64,000 nucleotides of DNA from Rhabditoides inermis (GCA_963966185.1 CAWZYM010000159.1:1-64000); one strand, 5' to 3'; shown: positions 32,698 to 45,881, counted from the first letter of the stretch. The notes: generated from the letters alone by a model not told the origin. Numbers and translations are program-made.

Positions 32698-35600
32698 GGA
32701 GAGGGGGAGGGAGAGAGGGGGGGACCTACCTTGTGTCGATTCTTCCGGTCCAGTGTCTCCTTGTTTATCCTCTCACCCAGTGCTTCCGCAATCACTATCT
32801 AAAAAGTAGACATGAACATTTGAAAACTATATTTGTACCATGAGCCGAGGCCTCATCAGAGATGAACTCATGGCGTGGTTTGAACAAATAAAATTGTGTG
32901 GTTTCGGCCTCTCTCATCTGACCACATTCTACGAGCAAATGAAAGGTACGTACCTGCTCAGCATCGGCGACGAGTGCCTTGTACTCGTCTGTCACCGGCC
33001 CAATGAAATCGTGAAGAATGGATGGCATTGGCTTGCAGTTGTCCCCAAGGAGAGGCGTCTTCTCGTACCCCTTCTCTCCTCCTCTCGCTAACGCCTCCTT
33101 ACTTCTCACAGCGGTTCTCAGAGGTGCCGCTTCGCCCTTACCCTCCCACATATCTGCCTTGCTCACTTCGCACTATAACACACTTTATGCAGAATACTCT
33201 CTCACTCACTCACCATAGGGCAGGGATGAGAACACGCGAGACTCCGGATCCCCATCAGGTGCATCATTCCCTATCAATGAAAGTTGTGCATAAATGATTG
33301 AATGAATGAACGAGAAAAAATGAAGTCTACCTTGATGTCACCTATTGCGTGTTGCTCCACTGCGACTTCCTTCCACCCCACATCCCCGTTCGCCAGCGTA
33401 GCCTTCATCAGCAGACTCTTGACCTTCGACAGACCCTCCAGTGCGGTCTGTAAGTGAACGATTAATAAAAAAACACAGCTAATCTACAGAGCACCTTAGC
33501 ACACTCAACCATGTTCTCGTGGTTATCATCACCATAGAAACAGGCAATGACGGCATAGTTGTTGGGGCTGTTGACAAGCCCCTCGCCCCGGTTTGCGAAT
33601 GAGATGGTGATCAGGGTAACGCCGTGTCCCTTATCCACCCCCAACCGCAACCAGAGGCGGCCGTTAAACCTCGTCTCCTTCGCCGGATCGATGAGCGTGT
33701 TTTCCGTAGCCGTGAGATACTTTTGGACAAAGCTCTGAACGTCCTTGATCTGAACACGCAACTATTCCCAACCCCCTCGAATGAAGACGACTCGTAATAT
33801 TGCATTTGAAATACTCACGTAGGCGTGACGAATGCGCGCGTCAGGTGGCGAGACGAACAAATCATCGCTCCTGAGCAGTGACGAGTCCTTCAACCAAGTC
33901 GACATCACTCTGGAATGTGGAATAAAAGTTGACGTTTTTTTTATCATACATATCAATGCGGTCCATATATACTTCTTTTACATGTTCATAGAATCCATAC
34001 ACATCCATATCCGCACATATGTTCATACAGTCGGGACATTTATTCACCTGTACGGATTGAATGGAGTCGACTCTCCAGCTGCCATGCATGACATGCGCAT
34101 CTCGTGATTTTCGTTTAACGAAATACCAAAGCGACACATCAGATAGCCATTGAGTTCTGTAGTAAAACAAGATAATGTGAAATTTGTTCGAGTTCAAGTG
34201 ATTGAGAGAGGGAGACAGATTACCTTGTGACCATCTCCCATGTCCCCCATCATTCTCGGTCATCACACCATGTTCCTTCTTGAGATGAAACCTCAACAGG
34301 CGAGTGGAATCCTCGAGAAGGGTCAACATCTCCTGCATTGACGCCATCGTCTTCGGATCCGACACCTTCTCGCCCTGGATCAACGCGCCACACGTGTTTA
34401 GGAGAGTGTGAGCCCTCTCGCTGCAAAGAAATGTAAATTTCTGACCCCCCCCCACTCTCTCTCTCTCTCTCTCTCTCTCGCTCTCTCTCTCGCTCTCTCT
34501 CAACGCTCTCTCACTCCTCTCTCTCTATCTCTATCTCTCTTTCTCTCTCTCGCTAGCTGGTCATCCTCACTTCCTCTGAGACGTGCCCAGCTCATTGTAC
34601 TGCTTCTTCTGGCCGGTTATGGTGACGGTGACGCTGGCCTCTCCTCTGTCGGTGAACATCGAGTAGATAGCAGACGACTTCGACCGTGTGACAAAAGCGG
34701 GCTAGAAAGAATCATTAAAAAACTTCAGAAAGTATCTTTACCTGGTATCGCGTCTCGGGCGGAGCAGACATAGCTATCCTTCTATCCATAGGGATGGATA
34801 GGAACTGCATCAATGGAATCTGGTTCTCTTCAGGGACAGATTGTTCACGTTCAGGCGACGGGCTCTTGAGGGCCTGACTGGATGTAGACGCGCAGGAATA
34901 CTCGGTTAGATCAGAAGGCATCTTAACTGGTACTGGAACCACAGAGTGGCGAGACCGACGAGAACGTCGCTCTCCTCTATCCGTCCTGTTGTTAGGATGT
35001 TCTCCATCCTCTTCATCTCTTGCTCCTCCTCCCTCCCCTGGTACCGGTCCTTCTCTTCCTTTCGCATAAGAATGATCATTCCAAGCATCGTTACTTGTTT
35101 CCACAGCAGATCCGTCTGCCCCATCAGATGTATCCATTCTTGTGTCTGCTCCTCCCGCACCGCACCTGTCATCCTCTCCCTTCTTGTCTACGTCACCCGA
35201 ATCTCCCTCTCCCATAATCGACCCGGCATCGTCCATACCGTCGAATCCAACATCGTTTAGATTCGCGCCGTCTTCCAACGCTTCCACATCATCAAAAACA
35301 GCACCTTCTTCTCCTCCGCCTTCATCTCCCGCATTGTCTCCTTCAGTCATCTCTCCAGTAGTATCTTCATTCCCTTCTTCCTTCTTTCCAAGCTTCCTCC
35401 GTCTGCCGAGACTCGACCGCCGGCTCTTGTTCCGAATGTGTGCCTTCTTATCCTGCAACAAAATACCTCACTCAATTGTCTCACGAAATTTATCAACTGT
35501 GTAGTTGATTGTCAATGAATTTTCAATCTACATACACTGATACTTCACATGCAGGAGGATGACGGAAGACCAATTACTATTAGCACCCACAAATTTGTAT

Positions 35601-38245
35601 TCTTCAAACACACCTTCGACTCACAAATTCCCGTATCAAACATATTCAAAACCTCCAACCATTTCTCAATAATCTCTTCATCCAAGATCAAACACAACAA
35701 GTTGAATATACAAACAACGAAAACAATAATTTATAAAGAGTGTCATGTGTTTTCTTTTTGTTCCGCTCCATTATCTCCAGAACCCCACACTGCCGCCGGC
35801 TGCACAGTCGCGTGAACGAACTGAACAGAAAGCATTAGTGTAAATAGCTACTCTACATATGTCAAAATGTCAACTAAATGAAATTCTATACAACAACAAC
35901 ATGAACTTTACACACCTTAGAAGTCCACTGTGTACCGGGAGTTTTTGGTCTCTTGAGGATGGTGCGAGTGTGAGAAGTAGCAGGTGCAGGAGCAAGAGCA
36001 GCTACATTTGCAGTAGCCACATCCCTCTAAAACAATACCATGAATATGAATAACAAATACAATGTATACGACCTTTATACGACAAAGTGAAATGTGTGTA
36101 CTCACGGCATTCTTGCTCCGAAGCTGTCTGTCAGTCGATCTAGATGGAGGCGCATCTGCACTGGGTGTACCCTACAATGTACAAATAGCGCAGAAAACAT
36201 GTAATAATCTCACCTTCGTCGACATTTGCATGTCGATTGAACAGCGCCGTTTCTTTGGGACAGGCGCCTAAACAATTCTTGAAATTTAGATAGAAAAGAA
36301 ACGACCACAACCGAAAAAACCAACCTGTTGATGTTCGCCAGAGTGTCCGACGCCTCCATCGAGGTCGGCGGCGCTGCGGCCGCTCGCCTCACTCGAGCCA
36401 CTGGCTCCTCCACGCCCGCGTGCCTGAAAACGTATAACTGCACAGCAACATAATCACAATGGAACAGGACACCGGGTAACAATAGAATTCATTAAAAGAA
36501 CCAACCACATTGAGCTGCTCCTGAGCGTCTCCAGACCGTCGTACGCCTCCATCGAGGTCGGCGGCGCTGCGGCCGCTCGCCTCACTCGAGCCACTGGCTC
36601 CTCCACGCCCGCGTGCCTGAAAACGTATAACTGCACAGCAACATAATCACAATGGAACAGGACACCGGGTAACAATAGAATTCATTAAAAGAACCAACCA
36701 CATTGAGCTGCTCCTGAGCGTCTCCAGACCGTCGTACGCCTCCATCGAGGTCGGCGGCGCTGCGGCCGCTCGCCTCACTCGAGCCACTGGCTCCTCCGCT
36801 CCCGCGTGCCTGAAAACATATACCTGCACAGCAACATAATCACAATGGAACAGGACACCGGGTAACAATAGAATTCATTAAAAGAACCAACCACACGGCG
36901 CTGTTCCTGAGCGTCTCCAGACCGTCGTACGCCTCCATCGAGGTCGGCGGCGCTGCGGCCGCTCGCCTCACTCGAGCCACTGGCTCCTCCACGCCCGCGT
37001 GCCTGAAAACGTATAACTGCACAGCAACATAATCACAATGGAACAGGACACCGGGTAACAATAGAATTCATTAAAAGAACCAACCACATTGAGCTGCTCC
37101 TGAGCGTCTCCAGACCGTCCGACGCCTCCATCGAGGTCGGCGGCGCTGCGGCCGCTCGCCTCACTCGAGCCACTGGCTCCTCCACGCCCGCGTGCCTGAA
37201 AACGTATAACTGCACAGCAACATAATCACAATGGAACAGGACACCGGGTAACAATAGAATTCATTAAAAGAACCAACCACATTGAGCTGCTCCTGAGCGT
37301 CTCCAGACCGTCGTACGCCTCCATCGAGGTCGGCGGCGCTGCGGCCGCTCGCCTCACTCGAGCCACTGGCTCCTCCACGCCCGCGTGCCTGAAAACGTAT
37401 AACTGCACAGCAACATAATCACAATGGAACAGGACACCGGGTAACAATAGATTTCATTAAAAGAACCAACCACACGGCGCTGTTCCTGAGTGTCTCCAGA
37501 CCGTCGAACGCCTCCATCGAGGTCGGCGGCGCTGCGGCCGCTCGCCTCACTCGAGCCACTGGCTCCTCCACGCCCGCGTGCCTGAAAACGTATGACTGCA
37601 CAACAACGGAATCACAATGGAACAGGTCAGAGTGTAACAATTGTACTACGTAAAAAAACCAACCACATTGAGCTGCTCCTGAGCGTCTCCAGACCGTCGT
37701 ACGCCTCCATCGAGGTCGTCGGCGGCGCTGCGGCCGCTCGCCTCACTCGAGCCACTGGCTCCTCCACGCCCGCGTGCCTGAAAACGTATGACTGCACAAC
37801 AACGGAATCACAATGGAACAGGTCAGAGTGTAACAATTGTACTACGTAAAAGAACCAACCACATTGAGCTGCTCCTGAGCGTCTCCAGACCGTCGTACGC
37901 CTCCATCTAGGTCGGCGGCGCTGCGGCCGCTCGCCTCACTCGAGCCACTGGCTCCTCCACGCCCGCGTGCCTGAAAACGTATAACTGCACAACAACGGAA
38001 TCACAATGGAACAGGTCACAGTGTAACAATTGTATTACGTAAAAGAACCAACCACATTGAGCTGCTCCTGAGCGTCTCCAGGGTGTTCGACGAGGTCGGC
38101 GTCGCCTTTTCCCCGGCTCACACTTTCGCGTCGCATCTGAAAAGAAACAATTTATATACATTTATAAAGTAATATAAAAATGAAAAGGATAGTGATTAAA
38201 AAAATTTCTACGATTTCTCACCTGTGTTCGTACGTTTTCGGATTC
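30735..38245 (-). CDS. Large nuclear protein with tandem exon array, PHD finger and nematode transposase-like C-terminal region
   Basis: Multi-exon gene; the 5' end is uncertain (first exon read: 38245-38222). Later exons include 38136-38053, nine repeat exons between 37970 and 36325, 36267-36214 (KKRR nuclear signal), 36171-36106, 36026-35916, 35452-34742, 34701-34571, 34420-34224, 34156-34048, 33909-33819, 33749-33495, 33447-33331, 33270-33214, 33172-32954, 32798-32730, 32286-31934, 31892-31784, 31731-31568 and the last exon, about 31336-30735. After an acidic/basic low-complexity part comes RLGVDKGHGVTL...NSPNNYAVIACFYGDDN, then a Cys4-His-Cys3 PHD finger (CVQWC, CAAC, H, CRC, CISC), and a C-terminal region with LLSEQGVESSHRRFAEVR. 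The DKG...NSPNN and SEQG-ES-H motifs recall expanded nematode families that look transposase-derived (from memory). The junction between 31568 and 31336 is unresolved. Confidence 0.75.
32325..32705. repeat. Compound repeat: GA runs separated by AAGGGGGAAGCGTGCGCGCTAG
   Basis: Five GA runs of 15-60 bp alternate with a 15-20 bp GGGGAAGCGTGCGCGCTAG module in an intron of the PHD-finger gene. One module carries an extra GTGCGC. The modular structure points to unequal exchange or slippage of a composite unit. Confidence 0.9.
36325..37970 (-). repeat. Nine tandem exon+intron units (193 bp each) inside the PHD-finger gene
   Basis: Repeat exons start (5' side, - strand) at 37970, 37777, 37581, 37388, 37195, 37002, 36809, 36616 and 36423. 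Each is 111 bp (37 codons, phase 0 at both ends) followed by an 82-bp intron with donor GTTGGT and acceptor GTTTTCAG. The encoded repeat reads ARGRGGASGSSEASG, then RSAADLDGGVRRSG, then DAQEQLNV. Copy 2 has an in-frame 3-bp insertion (extra Asp); the last copy is 99 bp and ends GEHQQ. The preceding exon (38136-38053) ends in the same GDAQEQLNV. An alternative frame (HAGVEEPVAR...) is open in most copies but has a TAG in the first copy, where this frame is silent. Confidence 0.93.
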
Positions 38246-38665
38246 CTAAACAATCCAAGTCTGCTTATCGATTATCGGCCTGAAGTAACACTTTATAACA
38301 GAAAAAAAACAAATAATATTAGTAAAATACAATAAAACAAATGCGCGAAAAGGAACTTTCGAATGATCGTCAATGTGTCGAAATTATACTCCCAAAAGGT
38401 GCTCCGACGCGAAGCGACGCGGTTGCGTGCGGGTTAGAGAAAGAGAGAACTTCTACCGTACTTTTCCACCGGACGGCTGGCTGCTGAGTGAGCGAGACGC
38501 CGGTCTGACCACCAGGCCCCGCCCACTCGACGGTGTGTGCACCACCCGGCACTACAAACACACGCACAATGGAACACTATCACAACAAAACATTTATTTA
38601 ATTAAAACCAAACACTATCATAGCATAACATTGGGTTGTTAACATTACAGAGTGTTAATACTGGC
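38246..38665. other. Gap between the PHD-finger gene and the small basic Ser/Pro gene
   Basis: It should contain the promoter or undetected first exons of the PHD-finger gene. An open stretch on the - strand (38370-38567) has no codon or splice support. Nothing else is recognised. Confidence 0.4.
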
Positions 38666-39234
38666 TTAGTGGAAGAGGAGGCGGCGGACCTGCGAGAGGG
38701 CGCGAGGACGCCGCAGGTTGGGCGTCTCCTCATAGTAGTACGACGGCAGAGGCGACACACTCCAAAAAAGATATCACAATGGAGTGCACATTCCACTTGT
38801 ATAGTCTAGAGTAGTCTGACCTGGGAAGCGACCTGGAGCGGCGAGGGTTGGTCTGGCGGGGCTGCGTCACGGGGGCAGAGAGCGAGTGGTCCGAGTGGTG
38901 CGAGAGAGACGAGGGAGGGCGGGTGGACAGAGAGGACGAGGGGCGGGACGAGCTGTCCACTCCCAACCACTCACACCGCGACAACGGCTGCAACACACAT
39001 CCCCCTCTCTCTCCCACCCACCCCTTCTCTCTTCCCTCTCACACCTACCCTGTCTGCCGGCATTCCGAATGCGACCTTCCTCTGGCAGATCCTTGGCGGC
39101 TGCGAGGTGTGGCGGGTGCGGGTCCTCCCTTCCCTCTCCCTCCTTTCCTTCAGGAGGTCGATGTGGGAGACAAACGCGCGGGGCACGGTGAGCCTCCTCT
39201 GCGACCAGGGAGGAGGCGCCTCGCGCCCAGCCAT
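38666..39234 (-). CDS. Small basic Ser/Pro-rich protein (148 residues), unknown function
   Basis: Three exons: 39234-39049, 38987-38821 and 38759-38666, all GT-AG and in frame, ending TAA. The ATG stands two bases after a TTGTAG acceptor, as expected for spliced-leader addition (inference). The protein starts MAGREAPPPWSQRRLTVPRA, contains a basic helix-like stretch (HIDLLKERREREGRTRTR), then Ser-rich low complexity (SSSRPSSSLSTRPPSSLSHH), and ends PSYYYEETPNLRRPRALSQV plus RRLLFH. No domain is recognised. It may be an intrinsically disordered regulatory or cytoskeletal protein; this is a guess. It lies between the NAD(P) transhydrogenase stop and the PHD-finger gene, all on the - strand. Confidence 0.6.
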
Positions 39235-39850
39235 ACCTACAATACATCCATAGCACCAATCGATCGATACATCAATCAACTGCTATAATCAGTACAAACG
39301 GATATCCACGCATGTAACAAAGAGATCACCTGGCCAAATCGAAAAAAATAATACAAAAGAAAACCAACAAATCGATCAGCACAGTCAGAAAAGAGTGAGA
39401 CAGTCAATGCCATGTTGCTTTGAAGAATTATGAGATGATGAAAACGCGAACAACAAACAAACAACAAACAAACAAGTAAACAACAACAATCATGATGTGA
39501 ACTGGCTGCGGGAGGCGAGCGAAAAGTGACGGAATGCGAGTAGGGACTGTGCCCCAGAGGAGAGGATGAGAGCAATTGCGGGTCGATAGTCGACCTCTCT
39601 CGCTCCTCTTTTCCACCACCCGAAACTGATCTACCCATTCCGATCTACCACTTTCACCACCTTCAGACATCAAACTTTATACATATATTTACACACAACA
39701 AATTCGTAATGAGCGAAATGCAGAGGTAGTGAACGAATGGAAGACATGCGAAAAGAGAAAGAGAGAGGTGCTAGTGATGGGATGGGAATGGTGTGATGTC
39801 TTCTTGTGTTCTCGTGTCGCGCGGCTTGCAGAGAGTGAGTGTGGCAGTGT
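39235..39850. other. Intergenic region downstream of the NAD(P) transhydrogenase gene
   Basis: A 616-bp stretch between the transhydrogenase stop codon and the start of the next - strand gene. It holds CAAA/ACAAACAAAC runs at 39440-39480. No supported gene or RNA is seen. Confidence 0.5.
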
Positions 39851-40115
39851 CTACTTGGGCAGTGCTCGCATTCCTTCCAGCAGCTCCGCGCAACGCTGCT
39901 TCGCGTCTCCCAGCAGCATCTGCGTGTTGTCTGCAAGACAGTAGCATCATGTGTGTCTTATCCACTCATAGGTGCTTATTGAAGATTTCTAGTCATTTTG
40001 ATGTTGGAAATTTTCTGTTTGGTTGGTAAAACTTACCTAGGAAGAAAACTGGGTTGTCGACGGCCGCATATCCAACGCCCAGAGTGCGCTTCATCACGAT
40101 CACCTAGAGACCATC

Positions 40116-40151
<36 letters not shown>

Positions 40152-40318
40152 CTCTTCCCTCTCCCTCTCCCTCTCCCCTCTCTCTTAATCTCTCTCTCTC
40201 CCCTCTCTCACCTGCTTGGCGTCCCACACCTTCAGTACAGGCATACCGGCAATCGGGCTGTTTGGGTCATCCTCAGCTGCCTTGTTCACCGTGTCGTTTG
40301 CGCCTGAAAAGGAAGAAT

Positions 40319-40351
<33 letters not shown>

Positions 40352-40384
40352 GAAGAGGGAGGGTGATGGAGGGAGAGGGGAGGG

Positions 40385-40424
<40 letters not shown>

Positions 40425-40981
40425 CACCGATGACGAGTGCGACGTCTGCCTGTTTGAACTCGTGGTTGATCTCGTCCATCTCCTCTACTATGTCATATGG
40501 CACCCCCGCCTCTGCCAGAAGCACATTCAGCTGACCCGGCATCCGGCCTGCAAGCACATATAAAATTAAATCATAGTTTATTCAGCGTTTCATGATTCTG
40601 TCGCTAGTTGACCCATTCCTCTGTTGTATTTAAATCAAAGTGGTTGATTACTTTTCAGTCTCTGTGAGTGTTCTGTTCGAGAGTGTGAGCTGATTTGTCT
40701 ATACCAACCTGCGACGGGGTGAATGGCGAATCGCACCTTGACGCCGCGGTCGGTGAGCAGCTGAATGGAAATCTCTCCTCTCTCTGTCTATCTGTCTTCC
40801 CCCCTCTCTCTTCTCTCCCCCTTTCTCCCTCCTCATTCCCTCCCCCTTTCCCTCTTTGCCTCTCTGCCTCCCCCTACCTTGACCATCTCTGCAATGGGGT
40901 ACTGTGCTTGGGCGGCGCACAGACCGTATCCCGGCACGATGATGACAGAGGACGCCGACGAGAGCTGCTCCACTGTCTGAA

Positions 40982-41030
<49 letters not shown>

Positions 41031-41408
41031 CCCTCTCTCTTCCTCTCCCTCCCTTCCTCCCACCTGCATCACATTCGTCTCCGTGGCTGTTCCCTCGATC
41101 GCCTTCGTCTTTCCTCCTCCACTCGACTTCGACCCCACTCCACCCAGAATCACTGACACCAGAGAGCGATTCATTGCCTCAATGTGATGCATATATTACC
41201 TTGACGTGTTATATTTACATAATATTATGTAAATGAAGTGTAGTACCTTGCACATGATATAGCTGAGGATGGCTCCGCTGCTTCCGATGAGTGCGCCGAC
41301 AGTGGTCAGCAGCTGGTTGTCTAGCATGAAGCCCTCGGCGCACAACGCCCACCCGGAGTAGCTGTTCAACACCGTGATCACCACCGGCATGTCGGCGCCT
41401 GCAACAGC

Positions 41409-41471
<63 letters not shown>

Positions 41472-41971
41472 TGCAGCCTGCGCCCACCTCCGATAGCCAT
41501 GGTGAGTGTGATTCCCATGAGAGATGAGAGACCGGCGGTCGTTCCCAGCATAGACATGCCCACCACTTCGGAAGAGGAGGCAAGGTACGTGCCTGCGAGG
41601 GGGGACTTAGGGAGAGAGAGGGGAGAGAGAGAGAGAGAGGAGGGAGGGAGAGAGAGGGGGGAAGAGGGGGGGGGGAGAGATCTCCCCACCGAGAGCGGCC
41701 ACATTTGCCAGTCCGAGTGCCCCGTTGATGACATGTCTCGCTGGTAGGTGAGTGGGCGCAGAACCAAGAATCCCCTGTAAAACATCACAATATTTCATAT
41801 TTTCTCATCTCCCATGAAAGCCGCGGAAACGTACCTGCAGTTTTCCGTATGCCATGAGTGATCCAGTGAAGGTGATGCCTCCGATGTATGCTCCCAGAAA
41901 CAGGGCGACTTTGGTGGCGAAGGCCTGGTCAGGGTGAGCGAGGAAGTGAGGGTGCTCCGCCTGAATACAGC

Positions 41972-42002
<31 letters not shown>

Positions 42003-45000
42003 AATCTTTCCAAAGTAGGTAGTAACTACTTACCATGAAGTTAGCGAGGCAGGTCATGGTAGCGGCGAGTCCTACGAATGAGTGGAATGCGGCGACTAGT
42101 TGAGGTAGTTCGGTCACCTGGATGCGACGAGCGATCGCCAGACCAATCGCACCGCCTGCAACGCATCCTCTCTCCATTATCATATATTAAAAAAATAAAT
42201 TTATTACACCACAAGGATGCGTCACACATGAAATGCCTGTGAACAATGACAATGGAGGGACAGCAGTAAAGAACTAGATGTTATGGTTCTAGAAAACCAG
42301 CTATGAGAAGCCACGATGACGGTGTGTTTTCTGTCTATCGGCTGACAACGTGTCAGGGTGGTCGCCAACCCACCGCGGTAGCGGAACTTCTTTCGGCCCA
42401 CGGGCGGCATCGAACCCGTGACCTTTCGATTGAGAGCCGCGCACACATCCACTGCGCTACCGCCGCGCCGATATCTTTTTATATCTTTTTATATTTTCTT
42501 TTTTCTCACGCTCTTCCCTCAAATCATACCGCTTTGCAAAAATGTCTATCAAGATTACCGATTCCGAGTGTGACAGCCATCTGAGCGAGAGTGGCCATGT
42601 CTGGTTGGAGGGATGTCACAGTACATAGAAGCCCGGCAGAGACGCCTGTCATACCTGCAAGAAACATACTAGTCACATTCACTTACATTTTTCAATGTTG
42701 CCAAGAAAAAGTGATACTGATGAGTGGTCTGTGTGACGTACCGAGCATGTTTCCCATCCTGGCAGTCTCCTGTCTGCTCAGCCCCGCCAGTGCGCCGAGA
42801 CAGCACAGACCCGCCGCCAGAGAGGTCACCTCAAATGGGACAAGTGAACTACTACAATGGTCAAAGGAAGATCCAAGGCATCACTGAAGAGATTTCACTT
42901 GTTCACTCACCGTGTGTATACTGGGCGAGTCCATGTGTACTCCTGCCATGTGTCCGGATAGGAGCACCGACGCTGGGAGGGCATACAACCAGGAGTATGA
43001 TGGAGGGTCCGCTGAAAAAAAACAGTTCGTGATTAGGAACGAGTGATTAGTAAACAATCAGACAACTCACTCTTCCTCTTGAACATGTTGAGCATCCTCT
43101 GTGTGACGAGGAAGCCTCCTCCGACGTTGATGGCTGATAGGAGGGCGGCCCCCGCGGCAAGGGCCTCGGCAGGGGAAGACGGCACCGCGCCCCCTCCCAT
43201 CAGACACAAAGCCCCTGAAAACAGCTATGCGTGTAAACAACACCCGGTCGTCTGCATTCTTTATTATTTGTGTTCTGTCATCAAATTGTTGTCATCTACC
43301 CATTCCATGTTATAGCTATGGGTAGAAACGTAATGCCTTATTCTACATAGAAAATGGCGTTTTGTGAATACAATCATGACTGAAATCGAATTGGGAATTG
43401 AAACAACTGTTTTGGAAGGGAGTCTGACCTGCAGCAGTGATTCCACTGATGGCATTAGTGACAGACATGAGGGGCGCGTGGAGGGCCGGAGTCACGCCCC
43501 ACACTGTGTGGTAGCCTGCAAGGGTCTCTCTCTCCCCTCTCTCTCTCCCCTCTCTCTCCCCTTCTAACTTTCCCTCTTCTCTCCTTCCCTCCCCCACTCT
43601 CTCCCCTCCTCTCTCTCCCTCTCTCCCTCTCTCCTCTCCCCCCTCTGAGAGAACCATGTTAGTAACATGCACACATTTTCTGATAGTAACATGTAAAACA
43701 CAGCATGCGACATGGACCGACCTAACTTGTATCATCTCACTTCACATGCGCGCATGTTAGGAACAGGATATTGATGTTACTAACATGCAACATTCAGATT
43801 TGCCGCACTTCCATGCTGGCTCCGCCCCCCGACTCCGCCTGATGCTCCGCCCACTTTTTCTTCACCACCTCTTCCGCAACGCCCCGTGTTTTTATCATAC
43901 ATTGTTAAATACAATAAAAATGTGAATAAACTATTTATTTGAGGAACCAACCAACAAACATACAAACATACCGGGCTATCAACAGAACAACAAATACCGG
44001 CAATCAACATAATACCGGCTCATTCCATTCACAATATTGCACGGTTTAAATGGCACATGAAATTAACAAAATTATATCGGGGACTCTCAAATTATGAAGC
44101 GGAATCATATAATGACAATGTAAGAGAGGGTTGACAGTGATAGATCATATCAAAGAACATCAAAGAATCATGAGAGGGCATGGAGAAATTCAGGATGCAC
44201 TCGAGGAGGGAGTGGAATCTCGATCATTGTTACCTGGATGAAGAGTGTTCGTCTTGTCGTTGATAGTCTTCAACTGCTTTTCCAGGCGCTCCTTTCTCTT
44301 CTCGAGTGCTTCTCGAGTGCTTCTCGAGTGGTCGCAACGACCAACGACCTGGACGACACTGACCGCTCGTTGGTGATTATGTGCGCGGCAATGCACAAGA
44401 CACAGGCTCATGTTCTTCTTCCTCCTCCAGACCGAGCAGGGAGACATCGTCAAGGTTGGTAACGATGTGGATTATAATGTCTTGAGTTATTGATACATTT
44501 CTTCTTTGTCATTATGTTATTGTAATGTGTATAGGTGACGCTGGACACGGATGGCGAGCTGGTGACTGAGATGAAGGTGAAGTACTTTGACACTGTGCCG
44601 CCCGCCAACGCCATGTGCATCCTCAAGACCGGATTCCTCTTTGTCGCCAGCGAGTTTGTCAACCAGTGAGTCGCCTTTTCTCATTTATGAATATAATCAT
44701 ACCATTTTTTTGTAATGTTTTCCGAACCCTGTTCTTTCCTTATCTTGCATACAAATTCAATTACTATACAAATTCGATTACATACAAGTTGCAGACAAGA
44801 TTCTTTGATTGTGGCGTCATTCGTGAACGCGACGCTGATTCTGTCAGAGACTGTGGAGGAGTCGACCGACTCGGGCTTCCTCGCCACTGCGCCCACGGAC
44901 GCTCGGCCACGTTTGGCTGCGCTCTCACCGGAGAAGATGCACATCCAGGTGAGTTTGTATTATGTATTATGTGTGTTATGTTATGTACGATGGTTGATGT

Positions 45001-45563
45001 GTGCGTGTTGTAGGTGTACCCGGTGGGCATCCACCACATCACATCCGCTCGGACAGGAGGGTGAACGAGTGTCGGAGAGGAGGGTGAACGAGTGGAATGC
45101 GGGGACGATTGTGTGCTGCGCCGATCATAAACAGCCGCCAGGTTGGCCAACGCCCTTGCCGGAGGTGAGATTGTCTAGCGAGCTCGACATGGTGGGTGTG
45201 GGGCGGGAGCGGAGTCAGTGGGGATGGGAATAATAGGGTCGTGGGTTCGAGGAGAATAGGGCATCCGTGTTTAAAAAACTGGCCAGCTGAACGAGTTCAG
45301 TGAGCGCCGCGAGCTGCCCCTGCCCGCCGCCGGAGAGATTGTCACTCTGTCGTGAGGACCATGTCACTCTGTCGTGAGGACGCGACGCTGGACGCGGCGC
45401 CTCCATGGTTGGACCTCAACATCACCTCAACATTGGACCCCAGGGCGAGTTATCGGTCAGGTCGGGATGTCGTACGTGGTGGTTGTAGAACGTTTGCTTG
45501 CTGCGCACGACTCTCTCTCTCTCTCTCTCCCTCTCTCCCTCTCTCCTCTCCTCTCCTCTCTCC

Positions 45564-45595
<32 letters not shown>

Positions 45596-45681
45596 CTCTC
45601 TCTCCCTCTCTCCTCTCCTCTCTCCCTCTCTCTCTATCTCTCTCTATCTCTTTTTCTCTCTCTCCTCTTTCTCCCTCCCCC

Positions 45682-45717
<36 letters not shown>

Positions 45718-45799
45718 TCTCTCTCTCTCCTCTCCTCTCTCCCTCTCTCTCTCTATCTCTCTCTATCTCTTTTTCTCTCTCTCCTCTTTTCTCCCTCCC

Positions 45800-45881
<82 letters not shown>

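Noticed and set aside
32298..32843. 181-residue Arg-Glu repeat protein
   Set aside because: It is a translation of the GA composite microsatellite inside an intron of the PHD-finger gene.
36454..37836. Series of 73-residue - strand frames reading HAGVEEPVARVRRAAAAPPTS
   Set aside because: They cross the 82-bp introns and use the rival frame. That frame has a TAG in the first repeat copy and does not join the flanking exons in phase; the phase-0 ARGRGGASG frame does.
42387..42467. Functional tRNA gene on the - strand
   Set aside because: The promoter boxes are good, but no acceptor stem closes the structure and the sequence continues as a SINE-like body.
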